Of a DNA stretch of 64,000 bases, positions 16,108 to 25,133 are shown piece after piece. Position 1 is the first letter of the stretch. Each line of letters begins with the position of its first letter. The stretch spans positions 1 through 64,000 of the forward strand of contig VANK01000001.1 in the NCBI GenBank assembly GCA_008682415.1. Direction: 5' to 3'. The position numbers and the translations under genes were made by a program. Source of the DNA: Acidobacteria bacterium AB60 (GTDB lineage: Bacteria > Acidobacteriota > Terriglobia > Terriglobales > Acidobacteriaceae). Below the pieces are notes generated by a model. That model ran no database searches and had not been told where the DNA came from. It was given only the letters and a program-made list of their open reading frames with translations.

Positions 16108-16557
16108 ATGGGATTGTTTGACAGCTTGCAGGTGAGCGGATCGGCCTTGGCGGCTGAGAGGTTGCGGGCCGACATTACGGCGGCGAACCTTGCCAACGCC
16201 GAAACCACGCGTACGGATCAAGGCGGCCCTTTTGTTCGGAAGGAAGTCGTGTTTCGGAGCGCAGGCGCCTCGCCCTTCAACGCCGTTTTCCATCGTCTTG
16301 GACGATCGGGAGAAGCGCCTGCCGGATCTGTTCAGGTGACGGAAGTGGTCAATGATACCACTCCTCCCGTGATGCGCTTTGAGCCAGGCAATCCCGACGC
16401 GAATCGGGACGGCTATGTCGCCTATCCCGCGATCAATCCTGTGGCGGAGATGGTGGATCTGATGGGTGCGATGCGCGCATACCAGTTGAACGCCTCGGCG
16501 GTCAGCGCGTCCAAGCAGATGATTCAACAGTCAATCGACATTCTGAAGACAAGCTGA
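16108..16557 (+). CDS. flgC: Flagellar basal-body rod protein FlgC
   Basis: The 149-residue protein matches FlgC in length and layout: N-terminal rod motif with ITAANLANAETTRTDQGGPF (about residues 18-37), a middle region with the YPAINPVAEMVDLM segment typical of FlgC, and the C-terminal amphipathic helix AYQLNASAVSASKQM. It forms the rod with FlgB, FlgF and FlgG. It follows flgB by 2 bases and precedes fliE by 25, in the conserved flgB-flgC-fliE-fliF order. Confidence 0.95.
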   Translation: MGLFDSLQVSGSALAAERLRADITAANLANAETTRTDQGGPFVRKEVVFRSAGASPFNAVFHRLGRSGEAPAGSVQVTEVVNDTTPPVMRFEPGNPDANRDGYVAYPAINPVAEMVDLMGAMRAYQLNASAVSASKQMIQQSIDILKTS

Positions 16558-16582
16558 TCAGCGAGAGAGGGGAGGGCTACAG

Positions 16583-16879
16583 ATGACTAATATCAGTGGA
16601 CTCGGAATGCCATATTTCCCGCCTGACCCAACTGCGGTCAAAGGTGGTGCGGACGCGTCTGGGAGCTTTGGAGATGTGCTGAAGAGCGCAATCCACTCTG
16701 TGGATGATCTCCAGGGAAGTGCGAACGCGCAGATCAGCAACCTGATTCAAGGAGGCGGCACAGACGTACATAACGTCATGATCGCCGTAGAGAAGGCCGA
16801 TGTCGCGTTTCAGTTGATGATGCAAGTCAGGAACAAGATTGTGAGTGCGTATCAAGATATTGAAAAGATGCAGTTCTAG
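16583..16879 (+). CDS. fliE: Flagellar hook-basal body protein FliE
   Basis: The 98-residue protein is FliE, the adaptor between the MS-ring/export gate and the rod. The conserved part is the C-terminal half: VHNVMIAVEKADVAFQLMM and RNKIVSAYQDIEKMQF, which is the FliE signature. The N-terminal third is Gly/Pro-rich and variable, as usual. The length fits the family (about 100). It lies 13 bases before fliF. Confidence 0.94.
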   Translation: MTNISGLGMPYFPPDPTAVKGGADASGSFGDVLKSAIHSVDDLQGSANAQISNLIQGGGTDVHNVMIAVEKADVAFQLMMQVRNKIVSAYQDIEKMQF

Positions 16880-16892
16880 CAAATGAGGAACT

Positions 16893-18479
16893 ATGGCCGC
16901 GTGGAATGACGCCGTTGAGCAGGCAAGAAAATTCTGGGAGACTCGCAACGCACGTCAACGGGCGTTCCTCGTCGCAGGGGCGCTCGCGACAGTTGCGAGC
17001 CTCGTTTTCTTCGTCCGTATGATCGGAAGTCCTGACTACAAGCCGGTATTCACCGGACTCGAAGCGGGAGACTCGCAGAGTCTCGGGGCGCAACTGGAGG
17101 CGAAAGGAATTCCTCATCAAACCAGCCCTGACGGGAAGACGATCAGCGTCCCTGCCGACAAGCTTGATCAAGCTCGTCTTGAAATAGCCTCGCACGACGC
17201 ACCCCATAGCGGCCGCATGGGATTTGAGTTACTCGATAAGGCATCCTGGGGCCAGACGGAGTTCGACGAAAAGGTGAACTACCAACGTGGCCTGGAGGGA
17301 GAACTCGAACGAACACTGGGTACCCTGAACGGAATTGAGAGCGCGCGCGTGCACATTGTCATGCCCACGGATTCGGTATTCATTGACCGCCAGCACGCGG
17401 CCAAGGCCTCGGTTATCGTGAAGCTTCGACGTGGAACGCTGCCCAAGAAGTCGGTACAGGCGATCGCCCGGCTCGTTTCGGGAGCGGTTGACGATCTGAA
17501 ACCTGAAGATGTCTCGATCATCGATGCCGACTCGAACACTTCTTTGGTGGCAAGCACGGCGCAACCTGGTAATGGGGAGGCTGAGTCGGATTTAACTGCG
17601 CGACTTATCAACACACTTGAGCCGGTTGCGGGCGTCGACAAGATCCGCGCGAATGTCAATGTGGAGTACGACCAGGGAACATCCGAAGAGAGCCAGGAGA
17701 AATACGATCCGAGCGTCAGCGTGCCTCTCACCATGCAGAGAACGGAAGAGACAATTGGGGGACGAGCTTCGGGCGCTGCCGGTGGGGTGGCGGGTACCAC
17801 GAGCAATGTGCCGTCACAATTCAAGACGACGACCAGCGCTCTCGGGGATCCCGGCCAAAGTTCCAAATCTGAGAGTGCTACCTACGGCGTCAACAAAGTC
17901 ATCCTCCACACCACTCAACCGGCGGGCAGGATTCACAGGCTCACCGCCGCAATTCTGGTGGACGATGCGGAGGAGAGACAAGAATCGAATGGAAAGGTAA
18001 AGTTTGTGCGTCGCAAGCGAACTCCCGAGGAGATCGCAAAGATTCGTGATCTTGCGCAGGCAGCTATCGGATTCGATTCTGCGCGCGGGGATTCGGTAAG
18101 CGTCGAGAACCTCTCCTTCCAGACCGGCGTTACTGCGGATCTTCTGCCGCCGGATCCTCTGGAGCGCGTCCGCAAGACAGTTACCGACTTCTCTTCGATA
18201 CTGCGCCCGGCGGCGCTCGTTGCGGCATTTCTACTGGTGTATCTGTTGTTCCTGCGACCCTTCCAAAAGCAATTGCTTGGCTCGTCCAGCTCCGGCGCGG
18301 GTTCCACAGTTGCACTGCCGGCCCAGCCTGTGCAACAGATTCAAGCCGCGTCGAATGAGAACAATAATCCTGCACAACGCGCGATTCAGCTGAAGCAAGC
18401 CACAGCAGAACTCATCAAGCGCCAACCGATGAATACCGCGCGCGCCGTGCAGGCGTGGTTGAGGGAGGAGACGACCTGA
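16893..18479 (+). CDS. fliF: Flagellar MS-ring protein FliF
   Basis: The 528-residue membrane protein builds the MS-ring in the inner membrane, on which the rotor and export gate assemble. It has two membrane segments (about residues 24-42 and 432-450), between them the ring-building motifs with YKPVFTGL and the YscJ/FliF domain (ELERTLGTLNGIESARVHIVMP region), and a C-terminal cytoplasmic tail that binds FliG. The tail after the second membrane segment is about 75 residues. The stop codon overlaps the fliG start. Length is normal for the family. Confidence 0.96.
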   Translation: MAAWNDAVEQARKFWETRNARQRAFLVAGALATVASLVFFVRMIGSPDYKPVFTGLEAGDSQSLGAQLEAKGIPHQTSPDGKTISVPADKLDQARLEIASHDAPHSGRMGFELLDKASWGQTEFDEKVNYQRGLEGELERTLGTLNGIESARVHIVMPTDSVFIDRQHAAKASVIVKLRRGTLPKKSVQAIARLVSGAVDDLKPEDVSIIDADSNTSLVASTAQPGNGEAESDLTARLINTLEPVAGVDKIRANVNVEYDQGTSEESQEKYDPSVSVPLTMQRTEETIGGRASGAAGGVAGTTSNVPSQFKTTTSALGDPGQSSKSESATYGVNKVILHTTQPAGRIHRLTAAILVDDAEERQESNGKVKFVRRKRTPEEIAKIRDLAQAAIGFDSARGDSVSVENLSFQTGVTADLLPPDPLERVRKTVTDFSSILRPAALVAAFLLVYLLFLRPFQKQLLGSSSSGAGSTVALPAQPVQQIQAASNENNNPAQRAIQLKQATAELIKRQPMNTARAVQAWLREETT

Positions 18480-19498
18480 TGCTAAGTGATCGCACCCACC
18501 TTTCCGGTACTCAAAAGGCCGCGATTCTCTGCGTGATGCTGGGAGAAGACTCGGTAGCCACGATCTTCCAGAACCTTCCCGACGAGGACCTGCACCGCAT
18601 TACGGAAGAAGTCTCGAATATGGGACATGTTCCCGTTGAGGTCACCATCTCCGTGTTGGAGGAGTATCAGCGGATGATGGAAGCCCAGGAGTACATTGCG
18701 CAGGGTGGGCATGAGTGCGCTACCCGTCTGTTGATCAAAGCATTCGGAGAAGTTGGCGCCAAGAGCATGGTGGAGAGGCTGACCAAGGCGCACGAACTCA
18801 GCGCCGGACGGATTGAGACTCTCAAGCGCGCCGATCCGCAGCACCTCGCAAGGTTCCTTTCCGATGAACATCCGCAAACAATCGCGCTGATTCTTGGACA
18901 TCTCGAAGCAAAACAGGCCTCGGCTGTTCTGATGGATCTTGAGCAGGATACGCGCGCGGATGTCGTGCGCCGGCTCGCGAATCTTCGGCAGCTGTCTCCT
19001 GAAGTTACGGAGAGAGTTACCTCGGTTCTGAACAGGCGCTTGCGCTCCATGGGGGATCAAGGCAAGCGGACCTATTCCGGGTTCAAGAATGTAGCCGAGC
19101 TGATGAATCGGCTTGACTCTATTACCGCGCGGGAGATCCTCGAGAACATCGAGAAGGAAGAGCCGAAGCTCGCCATGAACATCCGCGATCTGATGTTCAC
19201 GTTTGACGATTTCATTGAGGTCCCGGAACCGCAATTGCGGGAGCTCATGGGTGCAATCGACAAGAAGACTTTGACTTTGGCACTTAAGGGCGCACAGGAG
19301 GACTTGCGAAATCACTTCTTCAGGACTATGTCGTCCCGTGCTATCGAGATGCTGAAGGAGGATTCGGACTTGATGGGACCCGTGCGGAGCAGGGACGTGG
19401 CGAAGGCGCAAGCAGAGATTGTTGCGATTGCACGCAAGTTGGAGTCCGAGGCCAGGATCTCACTGAAGGGTGATGGAGACGACCAGTATGTCCTCTAA
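18479..19498 (+). CDS. fliG: Flagellar motor switch protein FliG
   Basis: The 339-residue protein is the rotor component FliG, which contacts FliF, FliM and the stator protein MotA. The N-terminal domain binds FliF; the middle domain contains the sequence EHPQTIALILGHL (EHPQ motif); the C-terminal domain holds the charged torque helix (DKKTLTLALKGAQEDLRNHFF region). Start is the ATG at 18479, overlapping the fliF stop codon (TGATG) with GGGAGGAG at 18462-18469. Its presence with two distinct MotA copies means both stator types probably act on one rotor. Confidence 0.96.
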   Translation: MLSDRTHLSGTQKAAILCVMLGEDSVATIFQNLPDEDLHRITEEVSNMGHVPVEVTISVLEEYQRMMEAQEYIAQGGHECATRLLIKAFGEVGAKSMVERLTKAHELSAGRIETLKRADPQHLARFLSDEHPQTIALILGHLEAKQASAVLMDLEQDTRADVVRRLANLRQLSPEVTERVTSVLNRRLRSMGDQGKRTYSGFKNVAELMNRLDSITAREILENIEKEEPKLAMNIRDLMFTFDDFIEVPEPQLRELMGAIDKKTLTLALKGAQEDLRNHFFRTMSSRAIEMLKEDSDLMGPVRSRDVAKAQAEIVAIARKLESEARISLKGDGDDQYVL

Positions 19499-20174
19499 TT
19501 TCGATTTGAACTGCTACATGCCGATCCCGGCGGTTGCTCTCCAGTACCGCAATATCGCTGTGCCAGAGATCCCCGCTGCTGTGACTGATACAAGGATTCC
19601 GAGCCGGGAAAGCGCTGACCAGCCGAGGCGCCCGAATGAGATCGTCCTGACCGAACAGGAACTGATGGAGAGAATCAGGAAGGAAACGTCGGACGCCGTT
19701 CGTGCAGTCGAGGAAAGAATGCGCCGCGAGACGGAAACCAGAGTCAACGAAGAGCGCGCACGCATGCAGACTGCGGTGTCGGCGTTCGAGGCTCAAAAGG
19801 ACTTATACTTCGCGAAGGTGGAGGCGGAGGTTGTCCAGCTGTCATTGGCGATCGCAGCGAAGATCATTCACCGCGAAGCCCAGGTTGACCCGATGCTGCT
19901 CACCGCTCTCGTGAAGGTAGCGCTTGAGCGGATGCGAGAGGGATCAAGCGTGACGTTGAAAGTGAGCCCCAGCCAAGCCAAGGTGTTCAGCACCGTATTC
20001 GCGAAGCGCGACGGCGTGTCGGGTCCGGAGGTGATCGCGGATCCGGATCTCTCGGAGTCGGACTGCATTCTCGAAAGCGAACTGGGAATAGCCGATATCG
20101 GTTTGAATGCTCAGCTGAAAGAGGTCGAGCAGGGCTTCTTTGATCTGCTGGCGTTGAGGCCCGCTTCGCGATGA
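19488..20174 (+). CDS. fliH: Flagellar assembly protein FliH
   Basis: The 228-residue protein is FliH, the stator-stalk-like regulator of the FliI export ATPase. It has a variable N-terminus, a long charged helical region (about 50-105, probable coiled coil) and a C-terminal FliH/YscL domain (about 110-222) with IAAKIIHREAQVDP and VIADPDLSESDCILESELG. The start is uncertain: ATG 19488 has GGAG 9 bases upstream, while GTG 19470 and ATG 19473 are alternatives that overlap fliG more. The stop codon overlaps the fliI start (ATGA). Confidence 0.9.
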   Translation: MSSNFDLNCYMPIPAVALQYRNIAVPEIPAAVTDTRIPSRESADQPRRPNEIVLTEQELMERIRKETSDAVRAVEERMRRETETRVNEERARMQTAVSAFEAQKDLYFAKVEAEVVQLSLAIAAKIIHREAQVDPMLLTALVKVALERMREGSSVTLKVSPSQAKVFSTVFAKRDGVSGPEVIADPDLSESDCILESELGIADIGLNAQLKEVEQGFFDLLALRPASR

Positions 20175-21478
20175 CGCCGACAGCTCTGTCTCCCTACTTC
20201 CATCATCTTCGCGTGGGTTCGACGGTCCGCTGGGTTGGCCGGATAAGCCAGGTAGTGGGTAACCTGATTGAGTCAGAGGGGCCATTTGGATCGGTCGGAG
20301 AGTCTTGCCAGATTCTTGGTGGGAATGGGTCCCAGTATGCAGGTGAGATCATCGGTTTCCGCGGATCGACTATGTTGTCGATGACTGCAGACCAGCCACA
20401 AGGCATCCGCTATGGAGATCGCATTGTGACCTGGGGATCTCGCCCCTCTCTCCGCGTTGGCCCGGAGTTGCTGGGACGGGTGATCGACGCCTGTGGAATT
20501 TCTCTGGATGGCAAAGGCGACTATCGCGCGACCCACACGGTACCCATCGACGGGTCGGCGCCGTTGCCCCTTGAGCGAGTGACCATACGGGAACCAATCG
20601 GCTGCGGGATTCGCGCCATCGATGGCTTCTTGACTTGCGGACGTGGTCAGAGAGTCGGAATCTTCGGCGGCAGCGGCGTCGGTAAGAGTACGCTCATCGG
20701 AATGATGGCGCGCGGAACGAGTGCTGACCTCACGATTCTGGCGCTCGTTGGCGAGCGCGGACGGGAAGTGGGGGAATTTCTGGAGGTTCTTGGGCCGGAG
20801 GGGCTCGCGCGATCAAGCGTTATCGTGTCAACATCGGACCAATCTCCTCTTTTGCGTATTCGCGCTGCGTTGGCTGCTACTGCTGCCGCGGAGTACTTCG
20901 CAAGCCAGGGCAAGAACGTTTTGTTGATTGTCGATTCGCTCACCCGATTCGCGATGGCGCAGCGAGAGATTGGATTGGCGGCCGGCGAACCCCCGACTGC
21001 CAAGGGATACACGCCTTCGGTGCTGAATATGCTGGCGCGGCTTGTGGAACGAGCGGGTCGATTCAGCCGAGGCAGCATCACCGCGTTTTACACAGTGCTC
21101 ATGGAAGGAGACGATCAACAGGATCCCGTGGTGGATACGGTGCGCTCGCTTCTCGATGGCCACGTGGTGCTTGATCGAAACCTGGCCATGCGCAATCACT
21201 ATCCTCCAATCTCGGTTCTTGATAGCCTTAGCCGACTCATGTCGAATGTTGCGTCGGAGGAGCATCTATCGAAAGCCCGAGCTCTGCGCCAGCTCCTGGC
21301 TGCATACGCTCGTTCCGAGGATCTAATCCGGATTGGTGCCTACCAGAAGGGAACTGATCCCGAACTGGACCGGGCTGTGCAATGCCTTCCCGCGCTGAAT
21401 GAGTTCCTTCAACAGAAGCCAAAGAACCTTGCGACTCTGGATGAGACGCTCGGCCTCATCATGAAACTGCCAAGCTGA
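20171..21478 (+). CDS. fliI: Flagellum-specific ATPase FliI
   Basis: The 435-residue protein is the hexameric ATPase of the flagellar type III export apparatus, homologous to F1-beta. Walker A is GGSGVGKST (about residue 165), Walker B is within LLIVDSLTRFAMAQRE, and the conserved segment GEPPTAKGYTPSVLNMLARLVERAG follows as in all FliI proteins. It helps unfold substrates and detach chaperones. It overlaps fliH by 4 bases and is followed by fliJ after 2 bases, the standard FliH-FliI-FliJ module. Confidence 0.97.
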   Translation: MTPTALSPYFHHLRVGSTVRWVGRISQVVGNLIESEGPFGSVGESCQILGGNGSQYAGEIIGFRGSTMLSMTADQPQGIRYGDRIVTWGSRPSLRVGPELLGRVIDACGISLDGKGDYRATHTVPIDGSAPLPLERVTIREPIGCGIRAIDGFLTCGRGQRVGIFGGSGVGKSTLIGMMARGTSADLTILALVGERGREVGEFLEVLGPEGLARSSVIVSTSDQSPLLRIRAALAATAAAEYFASQGKNVLLIVDSLTRFAMAQREIGLAAGEPPTAKGYTPSVLNMLARLVERAGRFSRGSITAFYTVLMEGDDQQDPVVDTVRSLLDGHVVLDRNLAMRNHYPPISVLDSLSRLMSNVASEEHLSKARALRQLLAAYARSEDLIRIGAYQKGTDPELDRAVQCLPALNEFLQQKPKNLATLDETLGLIMKLPS

Positions 21479-21480
21479 GT

Positions 21481-21924
21481 ATGGCCTATCGATTCCCGCT
21501 TGCCGCCGTTCTGCGTGTCCGCGAGAGCATTGAGAAGCGCGAGGAGCGCGCACTGCAACAACTGCAAACCAAGGTATCGCAGCTATCTCAGAAGCTCGAC
21601 GAACTTGACCTGCAGCAGCGGAGTATTCTCGATCTTCGCCTGAAGGCGATCGAACGATCGATTGCGGCAGTCCATCTTCACAGCCTGGAGCAGTCGCTGA
21701 TAGGTCTAACGGAGTATCGGCAAGCTTTAACCAAGGAACTGCAGGTCGCGACCGAGCAGCGAGACAGGCAGATGCTGCTGTACATGGCCTCCCACCGCGA
21801 TCGCGAGCTACTCACCGATATGTTCGTGAAGAGCAAAGAGATCTACGGTCAGGAGTCGGACCGCCGCGAGCAGAGCCGACTCGACGACCTCTTCAATTAC
21901 CGCGGCCTCGCTAAACGAAGATAG
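21481..21924 (+). CDS. fliJ: Flagellar export protein FliJ
   Basis: The 147-residue protein is almost entirely helical and charged, a two-stranded coiled coil as in FliJ, which sits in the FliI hexamer and links it to FlhA. The N-terminal pattern (FPLAAVLRVRESIEKREER) is typical of the family. Assignment rests on this pattern and on position directly after fliI. The following 250 bases contain no gene except the leader of fliK. Confidence 0.88.
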   Translation: MAYRFPLAAVLRVRESIEKREERALQQLQTKVSQLSQKLDELDLQQRSILDLRLKAIERSIAAVHLHSLEQSLIGLTEYRQALTKELQVATEQRDRQMLLYMASHRDRELLTDMFVKSKEIYGQESDRREQSRLDDLFNYRGLAKRR

Positions 21925-22148
21925 CGAAGCACCGCCACGCGTGGTGTACCTCGCTGTTGTTCGCTTCCTCCCAGTCAAATGCTGATTGTTGTTCTGGGGC
22001 GCCGTACTGGGCAAGCCTTGCCTACCGAGCGGCAATGATTGCCGAGTGTTGAAGCAGCACTCGTGGTCGTTGCGATCCCTCGGCCCGCAACTTCTTCGCT
22101 GTCAACGCCGAGTTCTTTCGCCAGGTGTTTCGCGCGTTGGTCCGCCAG

Positions 22149-22164
22149 TGGTTATCGGAATGCA
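22149..22164 (+). promoter_or_regulatory. Possible sigma54 promoter before fliK
   Basis: TGG then TGCA with GG (22150-22151) and GC (22162-22163) exactly 10 bases apart. The -24 box reads TGGTTA and matches TGGCAC poorly. Transcription would start near 22175, one base before the GTG of fliK. Confidence 0.4.
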
Positions 22165-22175
22165 ATAGATAGAGC

Positions 22176-24596
22176 GTGCGAATCGAAGCTTTACTCGCAG
22201 GGCCCATTCCTGGTCAGCCAGTTCAACAGTCATCGGCTGCGAGTAGCTTTCTCGATGCATTCACGGCGGCGGAGGTCAGAGTTGAAATCGTTCAGCAAGT
22301 TGGCAATGGCTCGGCCCGGTCGTACGTCGGGAGGCACGCAGAGATGAGCTTGGCGAGGCTAGCTTCGGACGTGTGCATCGAAAACACTGGACGAGCAGAT
22401 GGAGCTCTCTCTGGTACTTCCGAGGAGCAGGCGACCGAGAATCCTGAAATCACGAATTCTCTGCCGCCCTCCGCCAGCGTGAACAATCGGCCTTCCAGCG
22501 TCGGTCGTGAAGCTTCTACAGCCAAGAATGGCAGCGCGGGGTTGATTGACACCACTGAGGCCGGTCTGGTTGATCCGGAAAACCCGAGTCACGCAGAGAG
22601 TGCATTGGTCACCGTTGACCATACGGGTGTCTCCTGCAGCGCGGGAAGCGAGTTGTCCGCTATCCCCCAAGAGGAGACGATTGAAGACCCCGTGGACGCG
22701 GTCGCTCTCTTGGAAAGTCATCCAACGGCAGTTGATGAACCTGCAACCAGACTGCAGGTCCCCGCCGAACCAGCAAGCTCGGCAGCGAATGTTGTCGTTG
22801 AACAGGATTCCGAAACAGGCGAGACTACAAAGTTGAGCGCAGTGCCTCAAGGCACCTCGAAAGAGGTGGCCTGCGACAGGATGGCAACCGCGCCGAGTGA
22901 AGTGGCAAAGAGAAGCCCGAATGGGCTCGCGCCAGGCGCGACGCAGAACAGGGCATTTGTAGGCCGTGGGTCCAAGCATGATCGCAGATCAAAGTCTCCG
23001 AGCGAGGGCTCGCAAGATCGGAAGCACGAGATCGCCACGGCTGTTTCTGCCCAGGCTTCTCCTGAAAATGAACTTCCGAACGCGGTGATACCGGTCCATT
23101 CGACTGTTGGCGTTGCCTTCCAGGCATTTCAGGCTCAGGCAGTTCCGGCGATTCGGTTGCCGCGTGTGGAGGCCCCGCCTTTCGACCGCAATAAGAGCCT
23201 CGACGCAATCCAGCCAAAGAGTCTTCCCTCCAGAGTGCCTGGAACCGGCGACGGTCAGCTTGAGATTTCGCCATCGCTCCCCAACGAAGATGGCGGCCAG
23301 GTTAAGAATCTATTTGCGACCTCGGTCGGGTCCACCGCGACAGTGCCCGCCCCCAACGCCAGCGATTCAGTCAAGGCGCAGCATGAAGGCGGTGAGCAGC
23401 AGGCGGTGGCCGTGCCGTCCCTGGATGCTTCGACCAGGCATCCCGCCCCTCATGCGAAGGTCGCGCTAGAGGGGCCTGGGACCAACGCAGAACAATCCCC
23501 GGTTCACACGCCGCAGGTTCCTACGAAAGAAGCTGTAATCCCCGCGCTGCTGACAGCGGATCAATCCAGCGATTCAGCATGGAGTTCGTTGTTTGGACGC
23601 GGGACGGGGATCGAGGCGCTTAACCCCGCGAAGCACGATAGCAATTACCCGAGTGCTGCGATCCCGACGCACGATTCCGCGGCGCAAACCTCGCAAGCGC
23701 AGGTTGGCGGCAGGCCCGGCGAGATGCGGTTCGTTGCATCGAATCGTGAGGTGCATCCCGGATTTCAAACGATTCATCAGCTTGCGACGGGACAGCCGGG
23801 CATGTCTTCTGCGATGCCGGCACTCAATTTGGGGAATCCTCGGGAGGATGGCTTCACTCCGGCCAAGCATACGTTAGCTCAGGGCTCAAGTCATGTGAGC
23901 AAGATTGATGCTGGGAAGAGCACGGCAGGTTCGGCCACGAATTTGTCCTCTCAGGGGGCCGATGCGCACGACGCTGCAACGACCGTGCACACGAACAGCG
24001 ACTCTGCGCCCGCGCTTGCACCACGCGAGGTGGCTCTTGCGGATCGAGTTCCTGGCGTGGTCACCAATGCGATAGTCGCTCAGCCCCAAGGCCAGGCGCT
24101 TGGCTCGGAGGTCCAAAGCCCCAGAATGTCCTTCAATCCGCACGGGGAAGTGCTGAACGCTCCCGTTGTCATGCATGAAGGGCATGCGTTGAGCCTCAAC
24201 ACCTCCAGGTTGATTCAAACGATGACTGAGTCGGAGATGCGTATCGGATTTGGGTCCGCCGAGTTCGGCAATTTGTCTGTTCGAACAACGATCAACGCAC
24301 AGCAACTGGCCGCGCAGATAACAGTCGATCACGGTGACCTATCGAAAGCGCTAAATGCGCACTTGCCGGCGGTGCAGGAGAAATTGGTCCACCAATTCGG
24401 CTTGAACACATCGATTGAGATTCGCAGCCAGGATGGTTCGATCTCGACCGGTACCGGTCAGCAGTCTCAGGGTGATGATCGCCGCATTTTCGACCGCGTC
24501 CCGATCAAGGCCGGGAATCGCAGCGAGCCACGAGTTGAGAGCTCGACGGCTTTGGTGAGTGAAGTGACAAATGGGCGGCTGGACATTCGCGCGTAG
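22176..24596 (+). CDS. fliK: Flagellar hook-length control protein FliK
   Basis: The 806-residue protein is long even for FliK. About 600 residues of low-complexity Ser/Ala/Pro/Glu-rich sequence without cysteine or aromatic clusters form the molecular ruler, and the C-terminal Flg_hook domain (about 675-770; EMRIGFGSAEFGNLSVR, then the helix with ALNAHLPAVQEKL) switches export specificity by contacting FlhB. The GTG at 22176 lacks a clear ribosome binding site; a start further downstream, for example ATG 22344, is possible. It lies between fliJ and flgD, the usual place. A long ruler predicts a long hook, which is an inference. Confidence 0.88.
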   Translation: MRIEALLAGPIPGQPVQQSSAASSFLDAFTAAEVRVEIVQQVGNGSARSYVGRHAEMSLARLASDVCIENTGRADGALSGTSEEQATENPEITNSLPPSASVNNRPSSVGREASTAKNGSAGLIDTTEAGLVDPENPSHAESALVTVDHTGVSCSAGSELSAIPQEETIEDPVDAVALLESHPTAVDEPATRLQVPAEPASSAANVVVEQDSETGETTKLSAVPQGTSKEVACDRMATAPSEVAKRSPNGLAPGATQNRAFVGRGSKHDRRSKSPSEGSQDRKHEIATAVSAQASPENELPNAVIPVHSTVGVAFQAFQAQAVPAIRLPRVEAPPFDRNKSLDAIQPKSLPSRVPGTGDGQLEISPSLPNEDGGQVKNLFATSVGSTATVPAPNASDSVKAQHEGGEQQAVAVPSLDASTRHPAPHAKVALEGPGTNAEQSPVHTPQVPTKEAVIPALLTADQSSDSAWSSLFGRGTGIEALNPAKHDSNYPSAAIPTHDSAAQTSQAQVGGRPGEMRFVASNREVHPGFQTIHQLATGQPGMSSAMPALNLGNPREDGFTPAKHTLAQGSSHVSKIDAGKSTAGSATNLSSQGADAHDAATTVHTNSDSAPALAPREVALADRVPGVVTNAIVAQPQGQALGSEVQSPRMSFNPHGEVLNAPVVMHEGHALSLNTSRLIQTMTESEMRIGFGSAEFGNLSVRTTINAQQLAAQITVDHGDLSKALNAHLPAVQEKLVHQFGLNTSIEIRSQDGSISTGTGQQSQGDDRRIFDRVPIKAGNRSEPRVESSTALVSEVTNGRLDIRA

Positions 24597-24623
24597 CGCA
24601 GATTGCAACGAAGGAGAGAACGA

Positions 24624-25133
24624 ATGACAATACAAGGACTGACTCCGGCTATGAGCGCCCCCGTCGCTGGCCAGACTGCCAGCGCCAGCTCGCCGACTGG
24701 CGGCTCCAACTCAAGCACCTCTGCTTCGAGCTTGCAGACGACATTCTTGAACCTGCTGGTGACGGAGCTTCAGAATCAGGATCCGACGTCGCCAGTTGAC
24801 CCGACGGCGATGGTCGGCCAGATGGTCTCGCTCAACGAGTTGGATCAGCTGATCTCGATCAATCAGGTTTTGCAACAATCATTCGGTTCGGGAACCGGTA
24901 CGACTCCCGCCGGGAGTGGTTCTGTTCCGGCGAGCAGGGCCAACGGAACACCTTCTGCTGCCGGGCCGGCTACAGCCGGGCTGCTGGCGGGCGTCGGCAT
25001 CACGCCGCAGACCCCGGCGCCTTTGCAGGCCGCAAGTCCAACGAGCCTAAGCGCCAATTCACTCATGAATCTGTACGGCAATTTCACGGCTCCGGTGTCC
25101 GGAGCATTTCAAACCATTTCAGGAGGCAAGTAA
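24624..25133 (+). CDS. flgD: Flagellar hook capping protein FlgD
   Basis: The 169-residue protein has the conserved FlgD N-terminal domain (about 38-90: FLNLLVTELQNQDPTSPVD, then MVGQMVSLNELDQL) that caps the growing hook. The C-terminal part is a short Gly/Pro/Ala/Ser-rich tail; the FlgD_ig and tudor-like domains of the enterobacterial protein (about 230 residues) are missing. Short FlgD forms exist in several phyla. AAGGAGAG lies 5 bases before the ATG. The stop overlaps the flgE start (TAATG). Confidence 0.93.
   Translation: MTIQGLTPAMSAPVAGQTASASSPTGGSNSSTSASSLQTTFLNLLVTELQNQDPTSPVDPTAMVGQMVSLNELDQLISINQVLQQSFGSGTGTTPAGSGSVPASRANGTPSAAGPATAGLLAGVGITPQTPAPLQAASPTSLSANSLMNLYGNFTAPVSGAFQTISGGK

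Noticed and set aside
22039..22347. 102-codon frame overlapping the fliK start, considered as a frameshifted N-terminus
   Set aside because: No recognisable motif and the composition beyond 22180 is clearly that of fliK in the other frame.
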